Assembly (NCBI GenBank): GCA_019348265.1
Contig: JAHWJV010000068.1
Coordinates: 1-11,049 of the forward strand
DNA length: 11,049 nt
Direction: 5' to 3'
From: Gemmatimonadota bacterium
GTDB lineage: Bacteria > Gemmatimonadota > Gemmatimonadetes > Longimicrobiales > Longimicrobiaceae
In this document: in pieces, positions 1 through 5,989 of the stretch
Numbering within the stretch: position 1 is the stretch's first letter
Layout: each line of letters begins with the position of its first letter
Position numbers and translations under genes: made by a program
Notes under the pieces: model-generated
Databases searched by the model: none
What the model saw: the letters and a program-made list of their open reading frames with translations, nothing else
Told to the model about the DNA's origin: nothing

Positions 1-513
1 GGCCTCCAGCGCGACCGCCAGCGCCACCGCCGTCGTGTCCGACCCGCCTCGGCCGAGCGTCGTGATCTCCCGCTGCCGGCTCACGCCCTGGAATCCGGCT
101 ACGATCGCGACGTCGCTGCGGTCCAGTGTCTCCCTCACCCGGTCGGCGCGCACTTCCTTGATCCGCGCGGCCGTGTGCGCCTCGTCCGTGATGATCGCCG
201 CCTGGCTCCCCGTCAGCGAAACGGCGGACCCGCCCGCCTCCCGGATGGCCATCGCCAGCAGCGCCATCGAGATCCGCTCACCCGCGCTCAGCAGCACGTC
301 GATCTCGCGCGGGTGACGCCCCGCCGCTCTGCCGTCACCCACCACCTGCTCCGCGAGGGTCAGCAGATCGTCCGTCGTATCCCCCATCGCCGAGACCACT
401 ACCACCAGGTCGTCGCCGCGCCCACGCGCCTCGACCACCCGCTTCGCCACCGCGCGGATCCGCTCCGGCGAGCCCACTGAGCTGCCGCCGTACTTCTGGA
501 CGATCAAAGGCAT
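1..513 (-). CDS. lysC: Aspartate kinase, N-terminal catalytic part (cut by window edge)
   Basis: Aspartate kinase phosphorylates L-aspartate with ATP, the first step towards lysine, threonine, methionine and diaminopimelate. The 171 codons visible begin MPLIVQKYGGSS, with the family's nucleotide-binding KYGGSS at residues 7-12. They continue with SAMG (41-44), LLSAGERIS (74-82, substrate-binding Glu) and TTLGRGGSDTTA (151-162), the most diagnostic block of the amino-acid kinase fold in aspartokinases. Monofunctional enzymes are usually about 400 residues with C-terminal ACT domains for feedback control. Those domains lie outside the window, so monofunctional versus fused forms, and lysine versus threonine sensitivity, cannot be judged. 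The ATG has only a weak purine-rich stretch upstream. It follows mlaD on the same strand after 89 bp occupied by a repeat element, so it may be the last gene of that operon or have its own promoter. The family call is secure; the symbol lysC rather than ask is by convention. Confidence 0.93.
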   Translation of the reverse strand, partial: MPLIVQKYGGSSVGSPERIRAVAKRVVEARGRGDDLVVVVSAMGDTTDDLLTLAEQVVGDGRAAGRHPREIDVLLSAGERISMALLAMAIREAGGSAVSLTGSQAAIITDEAHTAARIKEVRADRVRETLDRSDVAIVAGFQGVSRQREITTLGRGGSDTTAVALAVALEA

Positions 514-516
514 TAA

Positions 517-600
517 AGTCTTCAGTCTGCAGTCTTCAGTCGTTCGACAAGGCCCGTTGCCATCGTGAGCGGGTTGGCGACTGGCGACTGACGACTGTTG
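517..600. repeat. Two-armed element of 7-bp repeats (element 1)
   Basis: The left arm is four consecutive 7-mers: AGTCTTC (517-523), AGTCTGC (524-530), AGTCTTC (531-537) and AGTCGTT (538-544). After about 31 bp the right arm carries the inverted form: GGCGACT (576-582), GGCGACT (583-589) and GACGACT (590-596). On the other strand the right arm reads AGTCGYC, so both arms share AGTC followed by three variable bases. They could pair as an imperfect hairpin in RNA read from either strand. The element fills nearly the whole gap between the mlaD stop and the lysC start. Its function is unknown: a processing or attenuation hairpin, a protein-binding array or a small dispersed repeat are all possible. 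I do not recognise it as a named repeat family. Confidence 0.7.
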
Positions 601-602
601 TT

Positions 603-1664
603 TCAGAACACCTTGAACTCCCCGATGTACCGCTCCGGGTTCGCCTGGATATCGGCCATGAGCCGGCGGACGGTGGCGATCGACGCCTGCATCTCTTCGT
701 ACATGGCCGGGTCGTCGATCAGTCGACCGAGCGTGCCGTCGCCGCTCTGCAGGCGCGTCATGGTCACCTGGAGAGTGTTCATCGCCTCCCGAGCCGCGAC
801 CAGCGTGGGGCCGACTTCCGCGACCTGGGGCTGCACGGTGCGCATGACCTGGTCGGCGGTCGCGGCCAGGCGACCGAAGTTGGCGAGGGTCGTGTCGGCG
901 CGGGCCAGCATCTGGGGTACGCCCGCGGTCGCGCTCTGGAGCCTGATGCTGAGCTGCTCCAGGTTCTCGCTCGCCGATCGGGCGTTCGCGATCATGGCGG
1001 GGACGCTGGCCTCGAGCTGACCGGCGACGCGGGTCACGCTCTGCGTGGCGGTCAGTACGTTCCGGCTAACGCCGGCGTACGCCTGCGTCTGCTGCTCGAC
1101 GAAGCCCGTCATCGTTTCGCTCATGTCCTGCACGTTCTCGATCGTGCGCCGGATGTCCAGCGCCGTCTCCTCCGTGAAGGCGAGCTGCACGCGCGCGGAC
1201 AGCGTCTCGAGATCGTCCGCGATGCGCGCTCCGACGGCAGTGAGCTGCGTGATGTCCGGAAGGCTCGAGCCGGGGAGAATCCCGCGCGCGGTGGCCCTGG
1301 TGAACTCCAGGTCCGGCTGCGTGGGCATCGAGATGATGCTGGCCTGCCAGTCGCCGAACAGCGAGGCCGGCGCCAGCACCACCGCCGGCTGCGGCGGAAA
1401 CACCAGGTTCGGGTCGATGTCCATGCGCACGAGCACGCCCTCGCCTTCGGCGGAGAGCTCGATCTTCGTCACCCGGCCCACCTGAACGCCGCGCGACTTC
1501 ACCGGGTTCCCCTCCTTCAGCTCCCCGACCTCCCGGAAGATCGCGACCCGCTCCACCTGCGATTGGCCGAACGGCTTGCCGCTCAGCCAGAAGGCGGCCA
1601 CCAGCAGGAGGAGAATCGAGCCGAGCACGACCAGACCCACCGTCACTTCGTTTTTGAGCTTCAT
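603..1664 (-). CDS. mlaD: MlaD/MCE-domain lipid-transport protein
   Basis: This is the periplasmic substrate-binding subunit of an MlaFED-type ABC transporter, which moves phospholipids or other lipids between inner and outer membranes. The 353-residue product starts with a short cytoplasmic stretch and one membrane anchor (about 8-28). A single MCE domain follows (about 38-118), including the typical GNPVKSRGVQVGRVTKIEL segment (52-70). The remaining residues, about 145-353, are Ala/Thr/Gln-rich, predicted helical and without cysteines, as in the long helical tails of MCE proteins that form a hexameric tube. E. coli MlaD is only about 180 residues, so this longer form resembles the single-MCE proteins of other phyla. 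The ATG lies 5 nt after a GGAGG. It sits 37 bp after mlaF on the same strand. The substrate cannot be read from sequence. Confidence 0.9.
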   Translation of the reverse strand: MKLKNEVTVGLVVLGSILLLLVAAFWLSGKPFGQSQVERVAIFREVGELKEGNPVKSRGVQVGRVTKIELSAEGEGVLVRMDIDPNLVFPPQPAVVLAPASLFGDWQASIISMPTQPDLEFTRATARGILPGSSLPDITQLTAVGARIADDLETLSARVQLAFTEETALDIRRTIENVQDMSETMTGFVEQQTQAYAGVSRNVLTATQSVTRVAGQLEASVPAMIANARSASENLEQLSIRLQSATAGVPQMLARADTTLANFGRLAATADQVMRTVQPQVAEVGPTLVAAREAMNTLQVTMTRLQSGDGTLGRLIDDPAMYEEMQASIATVRRLMADIQANPERYIGEFKVF

Positions 1665-1701
1665 TCATTCCTCCGGTGCGTCTCTGGGCTACGGTCGTTT
1701 C

Positions 1702-2457
1702 TCACGGTTTCCCCGTCCCCTCTTCCACCAGCTCCGGCTTACCCTCGACGAAGCCGCGTACCACCTTCGTTTGCGAGTTGCGGATCTCGTCGGGAGTCCC
1801 CTCCTCCAGCACTCGCCCCTCGAAGAGCATGGCGATGCGGTCGCTGACCCGATACGCGCTCTGCATGTCGTGCGTGATGACCAGGCTGGTAACGCCGAGC
1901 TCCTGTTTCATCTTCAGGATCAGCTCGTCGATCACCGCGGTGGTGACCGGATCCAGGCCGCTCGTCGGCTCGTCGTAGAGCAGGTACTTCGGTCGGAAGG
2001 CAATCGCCCGCGCCAGCCCGGCACGCTTGCGCTGTCCACCGGAAAGCTCGGCGGGATATCGCCGCTCGAATCCGTCCAGGTTCACCAGCCCGAGTGAGTC
2101 GCTGACGCGCTCCTTGATCTGCGCCTCCGTGAACCCGCCCTTCTTGATCAACCCCATCGCCAGGTTTTCGGCGATGGTCATCGAGTCGAAGAGCGCCGCG
2201 AACTGGAACACGTAGCCGACCTTGCGGCGCATCTCGTACAGCTGCTCGCGCGACATGTCGGGGATCGACTCCTCGTCCACCTGCACCGTCCCCGAATCCG
2301 GCGAGATCAGCCCGACGATGTGCTTGAGCGTGACGGACTTCCCCGCGCCCGAGAAGCCCACCAGGGACGTGGTCTTCCCCTCCTCCACGTGGAGGCTGAA
2401 CCCGCGCAGGACCTGCTTCGGCCCGAAGGCCTTGTGGACGTCCTGGAGCTGGATCAT
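1702..2457 (-). CDS. mlaF: MlaF-type ABC transporter ATPase
   Basis: This is the cytoplasmic ATPase that powers the MlaE permease. The 251-residue product has a complete set of ABC motifs: Walker A GFSGAGKS (34-41), Q-loop Gln85 in YVFQFAALF, signature LSGGQRKR (138-145), Walker B YLLYDEPTSGLDP (158-170, D162 and catalytic E163) and H-loop His196 in ITHD. VFQFAALFDSMTIAENLA and ELSGGQRKRAGLARA are characteristic of the MlaF/Mkl group rather than of sugar or amino-acid importers. The start codon overlaps the mlaE stop as ATGA (4 bp), so the two are probably translationally coupled. The C-terminus (about 225-251) is short, as expected for this subfamily. All residues needed for ATP hydrolysis are present. 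Confidence 0.94.
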   Translation of the reverse strand: MIQLQDVHKAFGPKQVLRGFSLHVEEGKTTSLVGFSGAGKSVTLKHIVGLISPDSGTVQVDEESIPDMSREQLYEMRRKVGYVFQFAALFDSMTIAENLAMGLIKKGGFTEAQIKERVSDSLGLVNLDGFERRYPAELSGGQRKRAGLARAIAFRPKYLLYDEPTSGLDPVTTAVIDELILKMKQELGVTSLVITHDMQSAYRVSDRIAMLFEGRVLEEGTPDEIRNSQTKVVRGFVEGKPELVEEGTGKP

Positions 2458-3284
2458 TGCAGGAGAATCACCGCCCAGAGGGCATCCAGCACCAGCACGA
2501 GCATGCTGGAGATGACCACCGCCCGGGTGGTCGCGGCGCCGACGCCTTCAGCGCCGCCCTCCGTCGTGAATCCCTGGAAGCAGCCGACCAGGGTGATCAC
2601 GAAGCCGAATGACGTCGTCTTGATGAGTGAATAGGCCAGGTCGAAAGGCTCGTAGTAGAGGCGCAGCCCGGCCACGAACGTCTCACTCGACATGTTAAGC
2701 AGCTGCATCGCCGTGATCCACCCCGCCGCGATCCCGATGGCGTTGGAGAACACGACGATCACCGGGAACATCAGCGTTCCCGCGAGCACGCGCGGCACGA
2801 CCAGGTACGCGACCGGGTTGTAAGCCAGCGTCTCCAGCGCGTCGATCTGCTCGGAGACGCGCATCGTCCCCAGCTGTGCGGCGATGTTCGCGCCGACCCG
2901 GCCCGACAGCGCCAGCCCGGTGAGCACCGGCCCCATCTCCAGGATCATCGTCTTGCCCACCAGCACGCCCACGAACATCAGCGGGATGGCGCCGGTGAAC
3001 GTATAGGACGCCTGCAGCGCGAGGACGATACCGGTGAAGCCGGTGAGGAAGAGCGCGATCGGGAGGGAGTCGACGCCGAGCCGCCGCATGTGCATGATCA
3101 GCAGCGGCCCCCACGTCCCGACGTCGGGAATCGCGCGGAAGAACTCGTCGAGGAAGCCGCCGAAACGTCCCCAGCCCGCTATGAACCCGATCGTGGTGTC
3201 GCCGACGGGGTAGACCTTGCGGGCCCACAGCTTCCGCCGCCGCTCACCCGCCGGCTTGGTCAGGGTGCGAATAGATTCTGCCAA
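2454..3284 (-). CDS. mlaE: MlaE-type ABC transporter permease
   Basis: This is the inner-membrane permease of the MCE lipid transporter. The protein has several hydrophobic segments and the MlaE family block LEMGPVLTGLALSGRVGANIAAQLG, followed by MRVSEQIDALETLAYNPVAYLVVPR, the EQIDAL stretch being nearly invariant. A later GCFQGFTTEGGAEGVGAATTRAVV stretch is also typical. I place the start at a TTG (3284..3282), giving 276 residues, because GGAGG lies 7 nt upstream and family homology begins just after it. The frame is open further upstream to an ATG at 3419, but that extra 45-residue stretch is Arg/His-rich, lies inside hemQ and looks like out-of-frame coding sequence. Translation from the TTG overlaps the end of hemQ by 25 bp. 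It is coupled to mlaF by ATGA. Confidence 0.92.
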   Translation of the reverse strand: MAESIRTLTKPAGERRRKLWARKVYPVGDTTIGFIAGWGRFGGFLDEFFRAIPDVGTWGPLLIMHMRRLGVDSLPIALFLTGFTGIVLALQASYTFTGAIPLMFVGVLVGKTMILEMGPVLTGLALSGRVGANIAAQLGTMRVSEQIDALETLAYNPVAYLVVPRVLAGTLMFPVIVVFSNAIGIAAGWITAMQLLNMSSETFVAGLRLYYEPFDLAYSLIKTTSFGFVITLVGCFQGFTTEGGAEGVGAATTRAVVISSMLVLVLDALWAVILLQ

Positions 3285-4063
3285 TCGCTCGCCTCCAGGC
3301 GGATGCCGGTGAAAAAGCGCCCGAACTCGCCATACCGGGCGCTTACCTCGTCGAAACGCATGTCCGTGACGATCCTCTTGAATTCCAGCGGGTCTCGCGC
3401 GAACAGCGTCACACCCCACTCCCAGTCGTCCAGCCCGATCGAGCCGGTGATCACCTGGAGAATCCGGCCGGCATAGCGCCGCCCGGTGAGCCCATGGTCA
3501 CGCATCAGCTGGCTCCGCACGTCGATCGGCAGAAGGTACCAGTTGTCGCCCGCCACCCGGCGCTTGCTCATGGGGTAGAAGCTGACGTACCGCATCTCCT
3601 CCGGGATACGCGGGTAGAGGCGGCTCTTGACCTGGTGGCTGGCGCCTTCCTGAGCGGAGCGCTCCGCAATCGCCTTGTCGTACCCTTCCGTGCCGGGTTC
3701 GTGCTCACGGGCCACCTCCGCGGTCAGGTGGTAGAGCCCGGCTTCGGTCACCGAAAGATAGTCGTACTCGAGCCGGAGGTACGCCGCCAATCGCGAGCGG
3801 CGAAGTGCCGTCTCGACCCCGCCGATCTCGTCGATCGACTCACGGAAGTGCACGAAGAGGAGGTCCGCACCGCCGCCGACCAACTGGAAAGCGGCGCTCC
3901 AGCCCGCGTCGCTCGCCGCCGCGGAAAAGTGGGCGGCCGCCTCCGTCAGCAGCGCCTCGCGCCGATCGGCGCTCTCAGCTCCCAGCCTCGCCCAGTCCAC
4001 GGCGAACATCTGGTGCAGGGCATACCAGCCCTCGAGCGTCGCTGGGGGTAAAGCGGCGGCCAT
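3260..4063 (-). CDS. hemQ: Coproheme decarboxylase / chlorite dismutase family (HemQ)
   Basis: HemQ (ChdC) converts iron-coproporphyrin III to haem b by two oxidative decarboxylations, the last step of the coproporphyrin-dependent pathway. The 267-residue product opens with TLEGWYALHQMFAVDW. Its C-terminal half carries the family core: RYVSFYPMSKRR (Tyr163 and Lys167), RDHGLTGRRYAG (His190) and TGSIGLDDWEWGVTLF. The spacing Tyr-x3-Lys-x22-His matches the catalytic Tyr, propionate-contacting Lys and proximal haem ligand known as Y145/K149/H172 in Firmicute HemQ, each shifted by 18. Presence of the Tyr favours decarboxylase over true chlorite dismutase. I chose the ATG at 4063; a TTG four codons upstream is also open, and neither has a clear Shine-Dalgarno. 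It is the first gene of a likely operon with mlaEFD and faces a promoter at 4143..4172. Confidence 0.93.
   Translation of the reverse strand: MAAALPPATLEGWYALHQMFAVDWARLGAESADRREALLTEAAAHFSAAASDAGWSAAFQLVGGGADLLFVHFRESIDEIGGVETALRRSRLAAYLRLEYDYLSVTEAGLYHLTAEVAREHEPGTEGYDKAIAERSAQEGASHQVKSRLYPRIPEEMRYVSFYPMSKRRVAGDNWYLLPIDVRSQLMRDHGLTGRRYAGRILQVITGSIGLDDWEWGVTLFARDPLEFKRIVTDMRFDEVSARYGEFGRFFTGIRLEASDWQNLFAP
3292..3296 (-). promoter_or_regulatory. Shine-Dalgarno that fixes the mlaE TTG start
   Basis: Read on the minus strand, GGAGG is followed by 7 nt (CGAGCGA) and then TTG. No ATG or GTG near the start of MlaE homology has a comparable site. The motif lies inside the hemQ coding region, which implies coupling between the end of hemQ and the start of mlaE. 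Confidence 0.7.
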
Positions 4064-4142
4064 GGACCGATTCAACTGGTTTCGGGGTAAAAACCGACTG
4101 TCCAGCCAAACGATGACTGGTAGCGCGTGCTCCCGGCAGGCG

Positions 4143-4172
4143 ATAATAGCTCTCTACGACTCGGGAGTGCAA
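4143..4172 (-). promoter_or_regulatory. Sigma70-like promoter for hemQ-mlaEFD
   Basis: On the minus strand TTGCAC (4172..4167) is followed by an 18-bp spacer beginning TCCCG, then TATTAT (4148..4143). The predicted transcript would start near 4136, leaving a leader of about 70 nt before the hemQ ATG. The -35 plus TCCCG extension is an exact inverted copy of that in the opposite promoter. This is a prediction from sequence only. Confidence 0.55.
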
Positions 4173-4303
4173 CCGCCAGGCCACGGCGCGCGCCGAGCGT
4201 CCGACGAACCGGCAGGCGACCGAGCGCGCGGAGCGTGCGAAGACCGGCCAGCCGCGGGGGGCCAGCCCAGGGTCCAGCCTTTGCAAAGCGGGATGGTAGG
4301 CGT

Positions 4304-4333
4304 TTGCACTCCCGCGCCGGATCATTCTATATT
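4304..4333 (+). promoter_or_regulatory. Sigma70-like promoter for the flavoprotein gene
   Basis: TTGCAC (4304-4309) plus an 18-bp spacer beginning TCCCG leads to TATATT (4328-4333), a close match to the housekeeping consensus in otherwise GC-rich DNA. Transcription would start near 4340, about 30 nt before the ATG at 4371, which has GGAG at 4363-4366. The 11-bp stretch TTGCACTCCCG (4304-4314) is the exact reverse complement of 4162-4172. Confidence 0.6.
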
Positions 4334-4370
4334 GGGCCGTTCCCTCAACCCTTCCAACCTTTGGAGTCCC

Positions 4371-5858
4371 ATGCCCGGAGCTTTCGCGCACCCCATGATC
4401 ATCCAGGGTGGCATGGGGATCGGCGTTTCGGACTGGATGTTGGCGCGCGCCGTTTCCCTGCGGGGGCAGCTCGGCGTGGTCTCCGGTACCGCGCTCGATT
4501 CCCTCTTCGTCCGGCGTCTCCAGGATGGTGACATCGGCGGGCACCTGCGGCGGGTGATGGCGGACTTCCCGATGCCCGAGGTATCCGCGGAGGTGCTCCG
4601 GCGCTACTTCCTCGAGGAGGGGCGCCCGGCGGGTGTGCCGTACAAGCAGGTCCCGATGTACAAGCAGGTGGTCAGCAAGGTCCGGCATCAGCTCACCATC
4701 CTGGCCAACTACTGCGAGGTACGCCTCGCCAAGGAAGGGCACGACGGCGTGGTGGGGATCAACCTCCTCACCAAGGTCCAGATGCCGAACCTCGGCTCGC
4801 TCTACGGCGCGATGCTCGCCGGGGTCGACTACGTGCTTATGGGCGCGGGAATTCCCAAGGAGATCCCGGGAGCGCTGGACCGGCTGGCGGAGCATCAACC
4901 TGCATCGATCAAGCTGGACGTCGAGGGTCTCGGGCGCGACGAGGTCGAGTACCTCACCTTCGACCCTCGCGAGCACTGGATCGGCGGCCCGCCGTCCGCG
5001 CTCAAGCGCCCGTACTTCCTGCCGATCATCGCCTCCAACAGCCTTGCCGTGATGCTCGCCCGCAAGGCGACCGGCCGGGTCGACGGCTTCGTGATCGAGG
5101 GTCCGACCGCCGGAGGGCACAACGCCCCCCCGCGCGGCGAGCTGCAGATCGACGCGGCGGGCGAGCCGGTCTACGGTGAGCGCGACGTGGTGGATCTCGA
5201 CAAGATGCGGGAGATGGGCCTCCCCTTCTGGATCGCGGGAAGCGCAGGTTCGCCCGAGCGGCTGCGCGAGGTCCTCGACCTCGGCGCCGCGGGCGTGCAG
5301 GTGGGGACGCTGTTCGCCTACGCCAACGAGTCCGGCATCGCCCGGGAGTACAAGGAGGCTGTGCTGCGGGAGTCGCAAACCCACCCGGTTCGCGTCTTCA
5401 CGGACCTGCGCGCCTCCCCCACCGGGTTCCCTTTCAAGGTCGTCCAGCTCGGTGGGACCGTCGCGTCCGAGCCGGTCTACCAGGCGCGCGAGCGCGTCTG
5501 CGATCTCGGCTACCTGCGCACCGCATACCGGATGGAGGGCGGCCGGCTCGGGTACCGCTGCGCCGCCGAACCGGTGGACACGTACGTGAAGAAGGGCGGC
5601 GAACTCAGCGAGACGGTCGGCCGAAAATGTCTCTGCAACGCCCTCATGGCCGACATCGGGCACGCGCAGGTGCGGGACGGCGGTGAGGTTGAGAAGCCGC
5701 TACTGACCAGTGGCGACGACCTCGCGCTGATCAATCGTTTCGCCAGCGGACGCACCGAGTACAGCGCCTCGGACGTGATCGATTTCCTGCTCTCCGGCCT
5801 GGCCGGAACGGAGCACGAGGAACGGGCTTTCGAGATGGAGGGGACGGAGCGCCAGTAG
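4371..5858 (+). CDS. Nitronate monooxygenase / 2-nitropropane dioxygenase-like flavoprotein
   Basis: This is a 495-residue FMN-dependent TIM-barrel protein of the nitronate monooxygenase superfamily, which also includes enoyl reductases such as FabK and PfaD. It begins MPGAFAHPMIIQGGMGIGVSD, the usual first strand with its glycine-rich turn. It carries EGPTAGGHNAP (243-253), including the His of the family's GGH motif, and the FMN-phosphate region IAGSAGSP (288-295) with GAAGVQVGTLF (305-315). It is longer than typical enzymes (about 330-360). The extra C-terminal part has four cysteines: C377 (RVCDLGY), C397 (GYRCAAEP), C420 and C422 (RKCLCNAL), which may bind a metal or cluster. The start is supported by GGAG 4 nt upstream and by homology beginning there; an upstream in-frame extension to 4062 is rejected. 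The true substrate is not evident: nitronate oxidation, an enoyl reductase role or another flavin reaction are all possible. It appears monocistronic. Confidence 0.85.
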   Translation: MPGAFAHPMIIQGGMGIGVSDWMLARAVSLRGQLGVVSGTALDSLFVRRLQDGDIGGHLRRVMADFPMPEVSAEVLRRYFLEEGRPAGVPYKQVPMYKQVVSKVRHQLTILANYCEVRLAKEGHDGVVGINLLTKVQMPNLGSLYGAMLAGVDYVLMGAGIPKEIPGALDRLAEHQPASIKLDVEGLGRDEVEYLTFDPREHWIGGPPSALKRPYFLPIIASNSLAVMLARKATGRVDGFVIEGPTAGGHNAPPRGELQIDAAGEPVYGERDVVDLDKMREMGLPFWIAGSAGSPERLREVLDLGAAGVQVGTLFAYANESGIAREYKEAVLRESQTHPVRVFTDLRASPTGFPFKVVQLGGTVASEPVYQARERVCDLGYLRTAYRMEGGRLGYRCAAEPVDTYVKKGGELSETVGRKCLCNALMADIGHAQVRDGGEVEKPLLTSGDDLALINRFASGRTEYSASDVIDFLLSGLAGTEHEERAFEMEGTERQ

Positions 5859-5989
5859 GCGGCGCGCGGGGAAGCCGGCGCTCCTCAGGGGCCAACCGAG
5901 CCGCGAAAGCTATCGTCCCGGCGGCGGAAGCCGATACTCTGACAGAGGATCGCATCCTGGTTCAGTCGCTTCCCTGCCGAAATAGAGAT

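Larger units (their letters stand above)
4064..4370. other. Divergent intergenic control region, no gene
   Basis: These 307 bp separate hemQ (minus) from the flavoprotein gene (plus). They hold two divergent promoter-like sequences near the edges, described separately. Between the promoters are about 130 bp of very GC-rich DNA with a perfect 10-bp palindrome, CTTTGCAAAG (4279-4288). On the plus strand the frame of the flavoprotein is open through the whole region, but the translated text is Arg/Ala/Gly-rich and unlike the conserved protein, so I read it as non-coding. The hemQ leader (about 4064..4136) contains a short GGTTT/AAACC stem on the minus strand. No tRNA or known riboswitch was recognised. 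Confidence 0.7.

Noticed and set aside
35..480. Plus-strand open frames opposite lysC.
   Set aside because: The minus strand encodes unmistakable aspartokinase motifs across the same bases; the plus-strand translations show only Ser/Arg/Pro-rich text.
517..600. CRISPR array or ordinary tandem microsatellite.
   Set aside because: Units are only 7 bp with no spacers and the second arm is inverted, which fits neither a CRISPR array nor a simple tandem repeat.
3285..3419. Upstream ATG at 3419 as the mlaE start.
   Set aside because: The 45 extra residues come from hemQ sequence in another frame and do not resemble an MlaE N-terminus. The TTG at 3284 has a strong Shine-Dalgarno.
4062..4370. In-frame upstream extension of the flavoprotein gene to an ATG at 4062.
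   Set aside because: The added residues are Arg/Ala/Gly-rich and unlike the family. The region holds two promoter-like sequences, and the ATG at 4371 has its own GGAG and begins at the conserved first strand.
3975..5663. A 562-codon open frame on the minus strand, antisense to the flavoprotein gene and running into hemQ.
   Set aside because: It mirrors the codons of a clearly conserved gene on the other strand, is rich in His/Arg/Asp/Leu with no domain, and overlaps the start of hemQ in another frame. It is a typical shadow frame in high-GC DNA.
5946..5958. AGGAT-CGC-ATCCT mini-hairpin upstream of the TPR gene.
   Set aside because: Five paired bases with no surrounding promoter or terminator signal is within chance expectation.
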